Positions 1 through 14,300 of a DNA stretch of 64,000 nucleotides are shown piece after piece. The notes under the pieces are model-generated. The model was given only the letters and a program-made list of their open reading frames with translations, did no database searches and was not told the origin of the DNA. This DNA is from Porites lobata (Eukaryota > Cnidaria > Anthozoa > Scleractinia > Poritidae). The stretch is from NCBI GenBank assembly GCA_942486035.1, contig CALNXK010000030.1:2008501-2072500 (forward strand), given 5' to 3'. A program made the position numbers and the translations under genes. Each line of letters starts with the position of its first letter. Position 1 is the first letter of the stretch.

Positions 1-239
1 AATCGGTGTTGCGAACTGTCCCGTGTAACATCACCCTTAGGGCTTAAGGGGCTAAAACAATAGAAAACCCTCCAACGAGTGAATGGGACGGCTATACGCG
101 TATCCACAATTTACAGTTGAGAGTAATTCACACCCCTAGTTAAAGGAATTGAAGTCTTTTTGCATTGAAATTGGGGGGGGGGGGGTATATTTGAAAAAAC
201 ATGGAGTATCGGCCTGTGTGGACGATTCTGAAGACTTAT

Positions 240-1872
240 TGTCTAGTTTGCCGGAGAAAACCGCCGACATTTCGCGACACCACAACTGGTTTTCCCGCGA
301 AATGACGTTTGAGAAACGAGCGCAGATATTTCATACTGATGACGCGTCACTATCCAGATCTGGGTACAACCTCGTCCCCAGGGCTTTTCCCTTAAAAAAT
401 GGGTGGGGCGGGAAAAGGCCCTGGCATCGGCTGGTCACGTGTCCCCTCGTACACCCTAAAATCCTGGGTGTAATAAATTAGCGCTATGCGAAAAGCTAAA
501 ATTATGCGTAACCTCACAGCGCGCGATCTTGGGCGGCCTTTTATATCTCTTGACGATTAACGAAAAGTTTTACAAGATTTCTTTTTTGTCACAGATACTG
601 GCTATGGTAATTTTTTGCTTTCCTCCGATTTCTATGAAGGGGACAGCGAGCGGTAACATTTGTAAAACTTCCTTTATAGAGCGAGTATAAATGACAAACA
701 AGCTATCGTACATGCATAAAGTTTGTACTGCAAAAGTCCGTTTTCTCGACTCTTTTGATATTTTATTTTATTTCTTGCGAAGTGGACCGCCGTACACAAA
801 CTAGTTCTATTCAACTTAACTCTCAGCCATATCATAGCGTCACGCGTTGGTTTAGACTTATCTTGTATGACCTGTCTTTTTAAAAATTCATTGACCTCTG
901 CGAGACTTGACCGAAACCGGAAACCGCGCATGAAAAGTTTCTGACACCCAGGGTATCAAACGACTGGTAACAAAGAAAGACTTGGGTCCATTTAAAATTG
1001 ACAGAGCTGTAGTTGATTCCAATCGATCGGTCAATCTTCCCTTTGATATAAGGAAAATCCTTTGCACTTATCCTCGGAAGAGAAAAGATATAAGAGATCT
1101 TAAAATGTTTCAGATCGGCGACCTGTCATCGTTCCTGGCTGGAGGGCTGACTTGCATCCGGCGCGGAGATTTGTTTGTTTCATGGTCGGGTTGTAGAGAA
1201 GACCAGACTCCATCATAAAGTATTTTGATGAACAATTCTATTTCAATTAAGTCCAATTTGTTTAAATTCACTGCAGATCCTAGAGGCAAAGGCCCGCATT
1301 TTTGTTTGACATTGGACAAAATCACTTTCTGCTTGATCGTACAGTAATTCCACAGTCACGATGAATTTCAGTCGAAGTACTACTCGATAACAGCTTGAAC
1401 TCTGAAGCATTTGACATATTTTGTACGTGACAACGTAGAGCCGGTTCTTGTAGCATTTGAATAATACGCAATTAAATGGATCTTAAGCTTTTGAATCGCA
1501 CAGACGCGAAAATATTGACATACAGTTCGCGATATTATTATTTTCCATTGTTGCTCCGTTCGACTTCTGTCAGCGCAAAACCAGCGGGTTGCATATAAAT
1601 TAGCTTCTCAGGAATATTTAGGCTGTGCACGTGACCAGCCGATGCCAGGGCCTTTTCCCGCCCCACCCATTTAAGGGAAAAGCCCTGGGGACGAGGTTGG
1701 ATCTGGGTAGTGCATCTGATTGGTTGAAAATGTGCTTAACCAATGAGAAGCACTACACAGATCTGAGTAGTGAAGCGTCATCAGTATGGAATTTCTGTGC
1801 TCGTTCCTCAGACGTCATTTCGCGGGGAAACCAGTGGTGGCGTCGGGAAACGTCGGTTTTGTTCTCAGGCTA
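240..1872. mobile_element. Composite inverted-repeat element (TAGCCTGA family)
   Basis: Positions about 240-445 and 1628-1872 are inverted copies of the same sequence. Both contain GAAATGACGT, CATACTGATGACGC and the block GGGTGGGGCGGGAAAAGGCC followed by a CACGTG-type end. Together they form terminal inverted repeats of roughly 230 bp around about 1.2 kb of unique DNA with no recognisable transposase. The right end reads CTCAGGCTA. The left end is worn. The same family recurs at 17712-18005, 49500-49697 and 62366-62455. It could instead be two separate insertions in opposite orientation. Confidence 0.6.
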
Positions 1873-1900
1873 ATTCTAGCTTGCATTTTTTTCACTCTTC

Positions 1901-2593
1901 TTACTTTAGCGTGGTGACGGGTCTGACTCCCGCAGAGTTTCTACTAGCCAGTCCTTCGCTTCGAAGTTTAGCTGCTTTTTCACGAGTTTGTTCAAGTTCT
2001 CTCCATCTCATCTTTTCAAGATCCGCCTGAAATAAAACCACCGTCATTGTTAAAAGCGCAAAGATAAAACACAGACAACGATTTACAAAGATAAACACTG
2101 TAACGATAATGCAGAAAGTTAAAAGATAATTAAGTAAACAGTGAAAAGGAATTCTCACAGCACTTTCACTTTGTCTTATCAGGATCTTGTGGGACGTAAA
2201 AGAACCCACGCCACTGGCCGAAACATCACATCATGGGTTGGGTGGGTACAGTAAGCTCATAAATGGACTGACAGCGGCTGCCAGCGGCGACATTGTATGC
2301 TGACGTCCGAGCTTACTATTAACATGTTAAGGCAATTGTCTGGCGTACGACAAGTATTAGTATACAAGCGGGCAATTAGCCACCAACCTTTTCTGTTTGC
2401 AAAGTTTTTTGTCGCCTGGCAGAGCTTTTTTTGGGCAGCACGGCCAGCTTCTCAGTTTCCTTTTTACGTTCTATAAAAAAAAAAAACAAAACAAAACAAC
2501 AAAAAAATGACATAGATTAGTAAATTTTATAACATGTTAATAAAAATCTGTTAGTAACCGGAAACATTCACAATTAAAATCTTCTCAAGCCCC

Positions 2594-2638
<45 letters not shown>

Positions 2639-5600
2639 TCGGTTAAATTTGTGTTCTTCATAAAAGCTGTTTACTGTACTCTTATTGATGGTAAGTTTAG
2701 CGCCATTCTTTAACATGTTAAAGTTCACTTGAATTCTGTGTAACAGCCTGTGTACTAGTTTTCCGTTGGTCTTTTTCATTTTTAAACCCTAGTTTAATTA
2801 AACATGTTTAGTTGGTGTGAATGGTGTTAGTTTAAATAATCAATAATAATTTCAACACATAGAGTTAATCAAACAAAGTATAATAAATACATATGCGCCA
2901 TTGACCAAGCTTGTTCGGTCAGGATGCCTGTATATTGGCCAAGTTTATTTACCGACACGAAGTCGGGGTCAATAAAAACGCAAAAAAGAACAACACCAAT
3001 ATCCAGCCATCTTGACCAAACAAGCCTGGTCAATAAGTGATTTATTGTATGGCCAAAAAGAGAACTTTTTCTAACGGGACCAACGCGGGAAATCCCGAGC
3101 GGGCCCGCTTGAGTAGCCAATCAAAACGCAGGAAACGCTTTATCTTGCCCGGTCGCGGATTCAGCCATATAACAAATCTCTTGATCGAAGTTCAGCGGTA
3201 ACCTACCTGCTTTCTTGGCCTCTAGTTTTTCTTGCAATTCTTGCAGTTTTGGATCTTTCACTTCGGTTTTCACAGGGCGCCTCTTTTGTTCAAGCCTATG
3301 AAAGCACAAAGAGTTATGCCCTGTTTTTCTCTTCTTCCACTATCTAAGTCTCCACAATACACTACACTATACCAGCCGGACAGCTTTTCGATTCAACATG
3401 AAAAGCTACTCGGTACAGTTTGAACGGCAACGGCGCAGAACTGGAACAAGTTGTTCACACGCATCGAACATAGTACCGTGCGGAGCGGTTGGCCTAGAGG
3501 GTCTGGTGCACTTGATCCCAGTTCTCACCTCTGAATATCTCCTTCCGTCTCAGTGGGTACTAGTCCTAGCTCCTACTCATTTACTTCCGCTACGGTCCGA
3601 ATACCTGTTCACACTAAGACGAAATAGCAGAAACCTATCCGATATGTGACGATCCACTTTCAAGACTGGCTCGGCGCAGCTTCGCTCCGTGAAAGAAATC
3701 GCGCCGAAATCACCGTTCTTACGTATGAACAGAAACTCTATCCGGTATGGTTTTATTGTCTGCGTAAGAGCGAGCTATCCGGTATAGGGTAAACAAACAT
3801 GCGTAGTTTTAGTCGATTGTTATCTTGACGTTGTCGTTGCCGTCGCCGCTTTGGTTACTTAAGCTCGCTAATGTAGCCACTTACTGGACGGCTGCCTCCT
3901 TTCCCTTCTGTGCTCGATGTTTAGCGATGGTTTCCAGAGTGTCCATAAGATGCTGATCTTTCTCCTGTTGAGAATTCCAAAGACAAATTAAACAAGGCAT
4001 AAACACCTGTAACGCGGGGCAGTCTTGCGGTTTTGCATGGGTAGTGTTGTTTTGTAGCTCTATCAATTTTCAATGGCTTCACCCGTTCACAGTTGTTTAG
4101 TTCATTTCGTTGATATTGCCGATTACGTTTTCTTATGTACCAAGGAAATTAACGTTAACGAAGAAACTTCTTGTAAATGACAAAATCACAGCCTCTTGTC
4201 CAACAAAAGTACTTCCCAAGCATTACATCAAACGTTACGAACAACAAATTAAAATGAGCTTTGAAAAACAGTTAGGATAACAAGTTTTCAAAACCCCACA
4301 ATTTCGATCTGTTTTAAAATTTCTTAAGGGTTGTCCATCCGTGACCACTTTTGAATTTGCTATGTTCTTTACACCTTCTTTTAATGTTTTCATCGATTAT
4401 TTTTGTTTCATTCAGTTTAGTGGCAGTTCTTTCTGTTAGAATTTTGATAAATGTCGTGACGCAGCTCTTTTAACGCCTTCACTACTTACCACTTTGGATT
4501 TGAGAATGCTATCTCTCTTATCCTCTTCTTCTTCCTTTTCTGCGATTTTAAGCAAAGCCAGCCTCTCCCGTAACTAAAAAGCAAGGTTGAAGCAAACTTC
4601 TCAGCAATATTTTGGACAAAATTTCGACTCAAAGGTGAAAACATGCTGACGCCCAAACAACAAAAAAACAAACAAGTAAACAAGCTAAGCTTTTTCATGG
4701 CAGGAAACCTTAGTAACAGTACCGTTCTTGATCTTCTACAGTGGTAAGAAAATTGGAGAATTTCGGAGAAAAATAGCAAGAGCAAAAAGCCAAACGTCAT
4801 ACCCAACTGCTAAAAAAGCGTCTAGCGTTAAAATTAAGAGTTTGACTGGACTGGACGTAAAATTTCACGTCTATAACGTTAAAATTAATGCGTTTGGCCT
4901 CAGACTGCTGACCGGTAGTCTACTATCCGGTGGTATTCCTGAAACTACTAGTTTAATGAAAGGCACTTTTTAACAAAAGTTTTTTCACAGAAAAATGACG
5001 GGAATTCCACTTTCTAATTTCTAACGGCCTCACCTCCGCGACGGACATTTCATTAAGAAGACCAGCTCCTGAACTTTCCGTGAGATCTACATGCTATTTA
5101 AACAAAAATAAAAACCGTTACTTCACGAAAAACTATAGCAACGGTACAACAATTTTCTGTAGGGGATACAAGCCATTGCTGGAAAAGAGCATGTGAGTAA
5201 ATGAGTTAAGGGTGATTAACATTTAATTTCTCCTTACAATGTCGCAGCCTGATCAATCATAAAGTCAATGCCGGAAAATAAAGGCAATGAACGCCGAGTC
5301 AAAAAGGTCTCGTTACAGTTAATTAAAAAAAAAATGGTGAAATACTAGAAAAAACTTTACAGTTTATCAGACGAACTGATTTAGGGTTAATGAGCTAGTG
5401 ATTAATATGGAAATAAGAGGAAAGGTACCTTAAACCTGATCACAGGCACACTTTCTATGGCTCGTATCTTGGCGATCAACGCCACTCGTTGCCTCATTTC
5501 TTCCTCAGCCTACAAAATACAAACTCCTGAATCAAAAATGTTACACAGTTAAATACTGAAAAGCAGTCAAAAGAAATTGTATTTTAATTTTTATCATTCT

Positions 5601-8284
5601 CCGCTGATTTACTCCTGACCACCTCGCTGTATAAACTGAACGTTCCATGAGTCATTGAGATGACGAAGCTTTTTAATCTCTTTTGCAATCACAGGTTTAT
5701 GACTGGGCGTTAGCTGACAGCGCTTATTCAGTAACCCTCTTGGGAGGTTAGCTTTTGATAAGAATCTAAATATTACAGCACCTATCTCCTCACTTGTAAC
5801 ACTCCTTCTCTTGGTTGAGAAAAATTACGCTAAATTTACTATCAATACGTCCTGTCTCTTTTAACAGGTCTTTTTTTGGAAAAGTCTAGCAACATCCACC
5901 GCATCCTTTAATCCGCAGAAAGGAAAGGTAAAATTCGGTAAAAAAGATAACGTTACCTCTTCCAACGCTTTCCGCATCAGTTCTTGGCTTTCCTTGCTGA
6001 CTTCTTGTACTAGAAGAAAAAAAGACGAAAAAAATTCAGTAACGCCAATGAAAATATGGAACAGTTAAAGCAACAAAACCACGCCAAACTGCACGATGAA
6101 GTAAAAGGTGAGTAAGTAGACACTTCAAGTGATCAGAATTGGTGTAAACCATCAATTATCATCATTAAAACAAGGCACTAGAACATCTGTTCGTCCGTGT
6201 AATATGATCAAGAACTCCAATAAAATATCATACGAAAACCTTGTACACCGATGTAAGAATGCTACCAAAAAACCCGTACCAAGTTTTTGCTTGTATTCTT
6301 GAAGTTTTCTTCGAGCTTCTTTAGTATTTTCATGCTCCATCATAGTTTGCTCAACAAGTTTTCTGCAATTGAAAAAAAAAAATTAAACTTTTGACCTGAG
6401 ACACAGCGAGTTAAAACTGACGCCTTGATAATACCGGTCAAAGATTTCAGTTAAATCAGTACAGGCAACACAAACCTCATTTCTTCCCCTTCTTTTGACT
6501 TTTTCTCCAGATGCTTCTGCATCATCTCTTTGGTCTGTGAACAAAATGGTGTTACCATTCAAATGAAACCTCTTCAGCAGTACTTTCACATGGTACTATT
6601 TGCTTAGTATGTAGTTTAAACGTTTAAGTCTGATGATGAAATCCTATGGTCAGGTGACCATCCGAATGAAAGCTTTTTGGTCGTACTTTCACAGGGTGTC
6701 AGCTGTTTTTCAACATTTTACAAAATGGAATTTGGAAAATTCGTTGAATTTTGACTTTGGCCCCTTTTGAGAGGGAAAGCAAAGATGGCGCAGTGTTCAG
6801 AGCACTCCGGCGCCTTCCATCGACGTTTCCGGGGTTGAAATGCCTGGAAATTAAAGAAGCACTCAAAAGCTTCCATGCAGGCTACTTGTTCATAGTTTTG
6901 CTAGCTTAAAAAAATAATTTCGGGAGGGGGTTTCTCCGCCTAAATCCTCACTTTTAGTCATTTTCTCCTTACCTCTTCTTTCATTTCCATAACTCGCTGT
7001 TGATTTTCCTTGATCATGGTTTGTCTGGCTAATATCGCCTCTTCATAGCTCAATTTTCCCTCCTTCAAGAAAAAAAGAAGACAGATTACGATGGAAAACT
7101 AAAGAGAGCATGGTTCAGTTATGACCATGCAAACAGTCTTGGAAACAAAATCTAAAAACTCGTTTCAATTACTTACTAATCTTCGTCTCTCGATTTCTGC
7201 CAGCTTTTCGTCCAGGTCTTTCTGCAATAAAAGAACAATAACGACAACAAAATAAATACGTGTAAAAAGTAAATGAATAAGTACACAAGGATAAAAAGAC
7301 AGCGTCTTCCTAACTTTTTTTTAACGCCCATTTTTCCGCGTAAAAAACACACATACAATCAGCTCGATGGATCGCTATTCGGGTGTTTAAACGATCACGA
7401 TGACGACGGTGGCGAAAACGTCTGTTAAATAGTGCATTTATGCTGTTTCAAGATTTATCGCTGTCGTTCTATTCCGGCTTGTCAATTGTTGGTGAATTTT
7501 TCTGGAGTTCTCTTCTAATTAAAAGGCCGTATCTGTGTTGACTTTGTCAACAAAACGTAAGCTTAGGCAGTTTTACTTCGTGGTCGTGCAGCAATGGCAA
7601 AGAAATGTACAAAAAAGCGTGATGCACGTGCAAAGTTTCCTCGTTTCCTTCGCCGTCGTCGTCGCCTATTTAAAGCTTCCTCTTGTACACATGCACGGTC
7701 GACAATATATATTTTTAACACTTAAATACCTTTCTTGTAGTTTCTTGCCATTTTAAGAACTCGGAGGCATCTCTTCCACCCTTTTCATACTCCAATAGTC
7801 TGCAAGAAAAAAAATCAAATTGTTGGGATAAAATGCGTTTCAACACACACAACAAAGGAAATTACCAAGACAAAGTTAAATTGAAGAGAAAAGCTTACTT
7901 TTTTAATTCCTCTTCTTCCTTCTTTTGAAACAGTGCTCCTTCTCTCATGATTGTAGCGGCATTTAACTTGATCGGAATGTTTCCGCCCTGAGAAACAAAA
8001 ACGAATGATTCCTTACTGTTATGCCGCAAAATGCAATAATCGCCGCAAAATGTAATATTAACGCAAAATGTAATAAGAATCGCCGCAAAATGTAATACTA
8101 ACGCAAAATGTAATAAAATTTTCAACGCAGAATGTAATAATCTTTCAACGCAAACTGTAATAACTTTTCTAACGCATAATGTAATAACGCAAAATGTAAT
8201 AATTTCCGAAATAACGACGTGCATGCTATTTCAAAATCAGTATTGTGGCTCAGTAATCAGTAGCTGATCCAGATCTTCATGTAA

Positions 8285-8316
<32 letters not shown>

Positions 8317-11300
8317 CAATATTGATATTAATAATAGTAATAATATTTATTTTCTTCTTCTTTTTCTTTTTATTATTGTTATTATTAATGAAATAACAGT
8401 TGAAACGTCGTGTTACTTCCGTGCTGAGCTAGTCTCCCTCGCAGCCGTGTTTTCTCTCGTCACGCAACACTCTTCCCCAACAAAGGAGGAGGAGCGTTGT
8501 GTGACGAGATAAAAATGGCTGCAAGAGCTTGCTGTACTGTACGACAACTGTAACAACTGAGAGACTTGGTTTAATTTCAGGTGTTGAATTTAATTCAGTC
8601 AAATAAAATAGCTGTTGTCGAAAACAAGTAATAGAATCAACTTTCAAAGCATAATTCAAATGCATTTAAAATATAAGATATCTGTCACACTTTTTTTCAT
8701 GAGAACCAGACAACTTTGCCTGTAGCTTACTTTTTCTAAGTTCTCACTTAATAGAGGCTGAATTGTTCTAAATGCTGTTTTTTAGGTCCAAGTTTCTTTT
8801 AAGTTGAAGTTTCCAAGCTTTGCAAAGTCAAATCAGTTTGCCCTGGAAGGCAGTTGTCGTTTGCCTAGAACAGATAGCGCAATATTTTTTTAGTTAGCCC
8901 AGTAACGCATTTTTGATTAGAGTAGAGTTAAGCTGATGCACAAAAATATTGAATTTGCCTGGCAAGGCAGTTGTGATTAGAAGACAGGCCATCCTCTTTT
9001 TTTTCTCCGTTTAGCGTCGTCCGACCTACCAAAATTTTTGACATTTTAAAAAACAAAGTAACGACGTAGTTAAACCATTTTCCACTTGAAATAATTCTTT
9101 TATTCTGAAAAATGAGCATAGTAACAGCATAGAGAAAAACAGGAACAAAGACATAAACATTTTTTACAGTACATTGTGTATTTTGTTAATCCAAATATGT
9201 GAATGTTAACTTTTAACGTCGTCCTGGGGTACCAGGGCCTCCTATTCCGAGACTTCTTGTGATTTGTTTTTTAGGTTTTTTTTTTAAATCCGACCGACCG
9301 ACTCAATATCAGGAAACGCATTCGACGCTAAACGAAACCTTGAATTTGCTCAGCCACGCAATCGCCATTGGCTTAGAGTTGACGGCACCAAATCGTGAAC
9401 TGGGAGATCCATAAAGAGTGCGCAATTTCGTCTTTTTAGGGACGACCATTTTTGACCACTTGAGGGGGGGAGGGTGTATGGGTAATTGTTTTGGGTTAGA
9501 ATTTTTGGATAATCATGGGAAACTGTGCACATACCCCTCCCCTAAGCCAACATTAACACTCATTTCTCACTTAGGGCGAAATGTTGGCTTAGAGGACGGC
9601 TAGGTGGGCACTGTATTGGGACCTGTATTACGTTCAAATCAGCGAAAACAAACGTCCCATTCGGTTCTCTAAAGATGATTACATCTCCTCATTTCAACTG
9701 TTTCATTGTAATATTAGCAATAATAATAATAATAATAATAAATAGTAATAGTAATATTAATGTTATTAATAATATTAATATTAATATTGATATCAATAAT
9801 AATAATAGCTTATAATTTAATTGAAGATCTGAATTCGCTACTACCGATGACTGAGCAACAATACCGATTTTGAAATAGCATGCACGTCATTATTCGGAAA
9901 TTATTACATTTTGCGTTATTACATTATGCGTTAGAAAAGTTATTACAATTTGCGTTGAAAGATTATTACATTCTGCGTTGAAAATTTTATTACATTTTGC
10001 GTTAGTATTACATTTTGCGGCGATTCTTATTACATTTTGCGTTAATATTACATTTTGAGGCGATTATTACATTTTGCGGCGTAACACTTACTGTCATAGT
10101 CAAAGATAACAATTTTACAAATGACATGAGCGCTCGAAAGAAGAGAAAGAAAACTTCGGAATCGATGTTCTGTTGTTAAAAGCTGAGGCTTGAGCTCGTA
10201 GTGCCAGGAGAAGTGAAGCCTTTAAAATCTAAGGTCATGCAATGGCATTTAACAAGTAGACTGCATTTTTTTTCACTCGCCTCACACGCCCCTAGTGCGT
10301 GTGAGGCTCGCGCGCTTCGCGCGCGCAAGACTCTTGCGCCACGCTTTACCGATTTCTTTACTGATTTTGAGAAAAAAACTGACTGTTTTGCAGTCTATTT
10401 AACAAGCGATTTTTCCCAAATTAAAGGCAAATGTGTCCAATGGTCATTGCTTTAGTTTACCCTCCGTTTCGTTGCTGCTTCAAGTGTATGTGTTTAGTTA
10501 TGCTCTAAACAAAACAGTGGTATTACTGGTAACTACAACATAGCGTAAACGAAAATCTGTAATATCTCACCGTAGTTGAAGGCATTTCCTGTGCTTTCGC
10601 TTTATTAAACTGTAACCTGCAAAGAAAGATAGAAACACTAGCTGAAAAGATCTACCATACACCTGTATACGGCGCTCATACCCTGCGCAAAATTTTCGAT
10701 CGATTTGGTTGAAATCTTTCGCTTCTAAATACATCTGAATAAACGAATTTTTGCGCTCTTAGCCCATATATTCCATAAGTGGTTATTACCGTATTTACTT
10801 GATTAAACGCCGCACCCAGTCACACGGATGCTGCTTTTATTTGAGGATTATAACAAAAACCTCATTTATACCTACACCTTCCAGACAATTACGGCTCTCT
10901 CTCGGCGAGAACGCGAGACATGGGAAGTCTAACATTAACTTAAATATCCTTCTTCTTTTAGGACGCGATGAGAAGCGGCTGTATTCGCTGGCTACTCTGT
11001 ATAAAGTGTATTTACATGTACAAATGACTTTCAGTTATTCAAGAGATGTGATTTTGAAATAAACGCCGCCTTTGAATAGACGCCGCGCGCATAGAAAACG
11101 CTGAGGGATGTAGCAAATACATGTAACAAGAAACTCAGTTGTGGATAGGGTTTGCCTAAACTTTTTCAACCTACCCAACATACTTTAGCCGCTTTCGCAT
11201 TCTTTACAAAAGACCAGCTAGCTTTAGTTACTTACTTGGAGTTTTCTTCATCTATAATTCTTCTCATTCTTCTTTTAGCTTTGTCTGATTTCTCAGCGCT

Positions 11301-14300
11301 GGCACAAGCTGGTTGGCGAGCAGATGACCTGATCAGTTCCTCCTGCGGTCAACACACAAATAATAGGTGCAAAAATGAAACCTTTGAGCCTTGAGTATAA
11401 TGCCCTACAAAGTGTGAACTTTGAGGTAGCGTTTAACAGGAGTGACAAAGCTGATTTGATACAATGTAGTTTCTGTTTCGTTAGTTAATTTTAACAGCCA
11501 ATAAAGAGACGCCCTTGCCCGTTCTCTACTCTCCCTTTTAAAAAGCTTATTTCAGAGCCTGGCTTGTTCCAGGCATTCAGGGACGGTGCAAATAAAAGTG
11601 ACCAGGAAATTACAGCGAGGCGGTTCCGTTTTTTTCCTTCTGCTCTCCATTTGGCGCCACTATTCACTATCTGAACTCTTGGAAAAGGCCATTCAGAGCC
11701 CAAACAAACAAGAATCATCCAGAACCCCCTTGGGCTTGAACCCTGTATTCTGCTTTAGAGGTCAGAAAATTCTTAATCTAACCGGCAATAACGGATTTAC
11801 TTTCTCATTAGGCAATTTAGGATACCCATTTAGGACTTACAGTCAACTTGCTTTATAAATTATAAATTATAAGGATTAGGACAACCTGGTCTCTGAGCTT
11901 TTAAATCTTTCTACTTTTTCCTTGAAATTCCAATTGATTGCTGCAAATTACTGTTTCATAAACTTTTATAATTTTTTTTGACAAAGGGAATGATCACTTT
12001 ACAGAAAGAGAAACGACCTGTCCTTTCCTGTTTCATCTTACCTCTGCTCTACGTCTATTTTCTTCCCGGATTTTAGCAATGACGTCTTCTTCAACTGGTG
12101 CTCGGTATGTGCTTTGAGGAACCTGGTCACAAACAAAATAGAAGTAAGTTTTAGTAAAAAAAGTGTCTCTGAAATTACCCACGTGAATTTAAATGGCTTA
12201 ATTCAGTTTAATTTTGAAAATTAAACCGATAATAAGAGTCTTGTCGGGCGGGGGTGACTCTGTTGTGAAAGGGGCAGTGATATTGAGCAGAAAATTGGAA
12301 TTCTCATGAGTCCAATCTAGGCATGACTCAAGTAGCTTTATTTGACTGCTAAAAGATTATGTTCAAACAGAAGCCAAATAAGTTTTCTGAACAGTAACTT
12401 TAATCGCGATAAGGACGTTGCCAATGATTGTGTTCTTCATTTTCCTCTCTCTTTTTTTTTTACAATTTTGCTTCTTTAACCATACCACACATGGTAACAC
12501 CGGAGAAAGAAGCAAAAACCACGTGAAAGGACCTGAAAAATTGGGTGAAAAATTACCCACCACATTCCATCTTCACCAAAAAACTAAACGCAAGAAAAAA
12601 AAAAATGAGGCAAGAAAAGCGAAAAATTCATAAAATATGCACTTTTAAACCCAAGTCTCGAAATTTTGCTTTCTGCGCATGCCCGAACCGCAAGCTGATA
12701 TTTTAATGAACTAATGAGCATTACATTGGAGTTCTTCTCCCAAACCAGGGAAAAAAATAATCTACTTAAACTTAATTCTTGTCTCCTTTGTGTACACAAT
12801 ATTATTGATATTTGGCTTCTCACACAATGCTCCTCCCTAGGGAGGGGTGCTGTGTCATGTGCCAACTAACGACCAAAAATTACTGCAGTAATGATGTACA
12901 ATGTATTTTACTACTTACTGGCTTTAGCTTCTTTAATTTTGGTATCTGAAAAACAGGAAACCAATTTTGGTAAATTAAGGACATCAGTAAAAATAGGCAG
13001 ATTTGGGAAAAATTTAGAAGGGGAGATGGGTGCGGTTGCCCCCTCTCATCGGGGTCAAGTGGCCTCTGATGGAAAATTTCGGGGCCCCAAAAAATGTATT
13101 TCAGTTTGTAGTAGTTAAACCTCTCTACAATGACTACCTTGGGGACTGCAGAAAATGGCCATGGTAGAGAGGTGGCCATTGTAGAGATGTTGAAACAAGA
13201 ATGAGAGTATGGACTGTCTGCCAAAAATGGCCGTTGTGGAGAGGTGGCCATTAGTGGAAGTTCGACTGTAGTATTTCAAGTAACCAGGGAAAGAAATTTA
13301 GCCTCAAGGACGACTCACGTTTGCTCTGTTTAGATCGTATGTCTGTTTTACTGAACAAAGCTTATTATCTAGTCTGAAATGTCATTTGTCTCTTTGCAAC
13401 CCCCCCCCCACCCCCTGCCAAATGGGCAGCAAGGTGAGAGAGACGTCTGAATTTACAGCATTACAATGCTGTCCTGTGTCATCACAGACTTTTGCGAAAA
13501 AGGTAAGTCAACGCTGATTGGTGTAGCTTAAACTATGGAAGCTTAAACTATGGAGAATTGTCCAAATCAGTCAAGATAATTCTTTAGGTACTGACAAAGT
13601 CTATTTTGAAAAGCACACTAATGTCACTCATAGCCCCCAACTAGATATTTATGCATAATTGCAGAAGTTATTCTGTGACGTCATGGGATGGCATTATAAA
13701 TGCTGGGTCATTCAGTCGTCTCTCTCACCTTGCTGCCCATTGGGGAAGGGAGGGTGGGGGAAAGAGACAAATGACATTTCATACTATTCATTATCTCACT
13801 TAAAAAAATATTTTCTGTTTAACCGCAAGTGACACTTCCATGCTGACTAGATGGTAATGTCCCCTTTTAATTTACCAATATTGGTATAGTCAGACAGAGC
13901 ACTAGGGAGGATGCAATCAAAGAGCAGCCTGTTAAGGAGTATAGCTGGTCACTCACAGACTGTGTGTCAGGCTTTGAACAAGATTTGTTTTTGACATGCT
14001 CACCTTTTCAGGGACCTGGAACTGGTACAAACTCTCGTAAATGGAACACGACATTTGTTAAGTTAAATGGGTTTAGGCTCTCTGGAAACAGATGGGATGA
14101 GCGTGTTCCATTTGAAATTCGGAAATTTTGACTAAATGTTATTAGGCTTTGAAAATTTTACAAACCTTTTCAGATATTAAATGGTCTGGGAGTTGTTAAG
14201 TTAAAGGTTTAGGCTCTGAAACAGATGACATGATTGGGTTATGTTATTAATAAATTTTAGAAATCAGATATTAAATGTCTGAGTGTTTAACTCATACTTA

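Noticed and set aside
5429..5509. Donor at GTTTAAG for the CFAP99 exon ending VPVI
   Set aside because: It breaks the frame with the next exon. The donor GTACCT seven bases further restores VIRFK followed by HVDLTE in phase 0.
7895..8224. 109-residue minus-strand open frame with repeated FCV/ITFC motifs
   Set aside because: Only its last 30 residues are a CFAP99 exon. The rest is translation of the tandem 14-mer arm.
8017..8230. Possible CRISPR array (regular short repeats)
   Set aside because: The repeats have almost no spacers, vary in sequence, are mirrored at 9835-10086, and occur in an animal intron.
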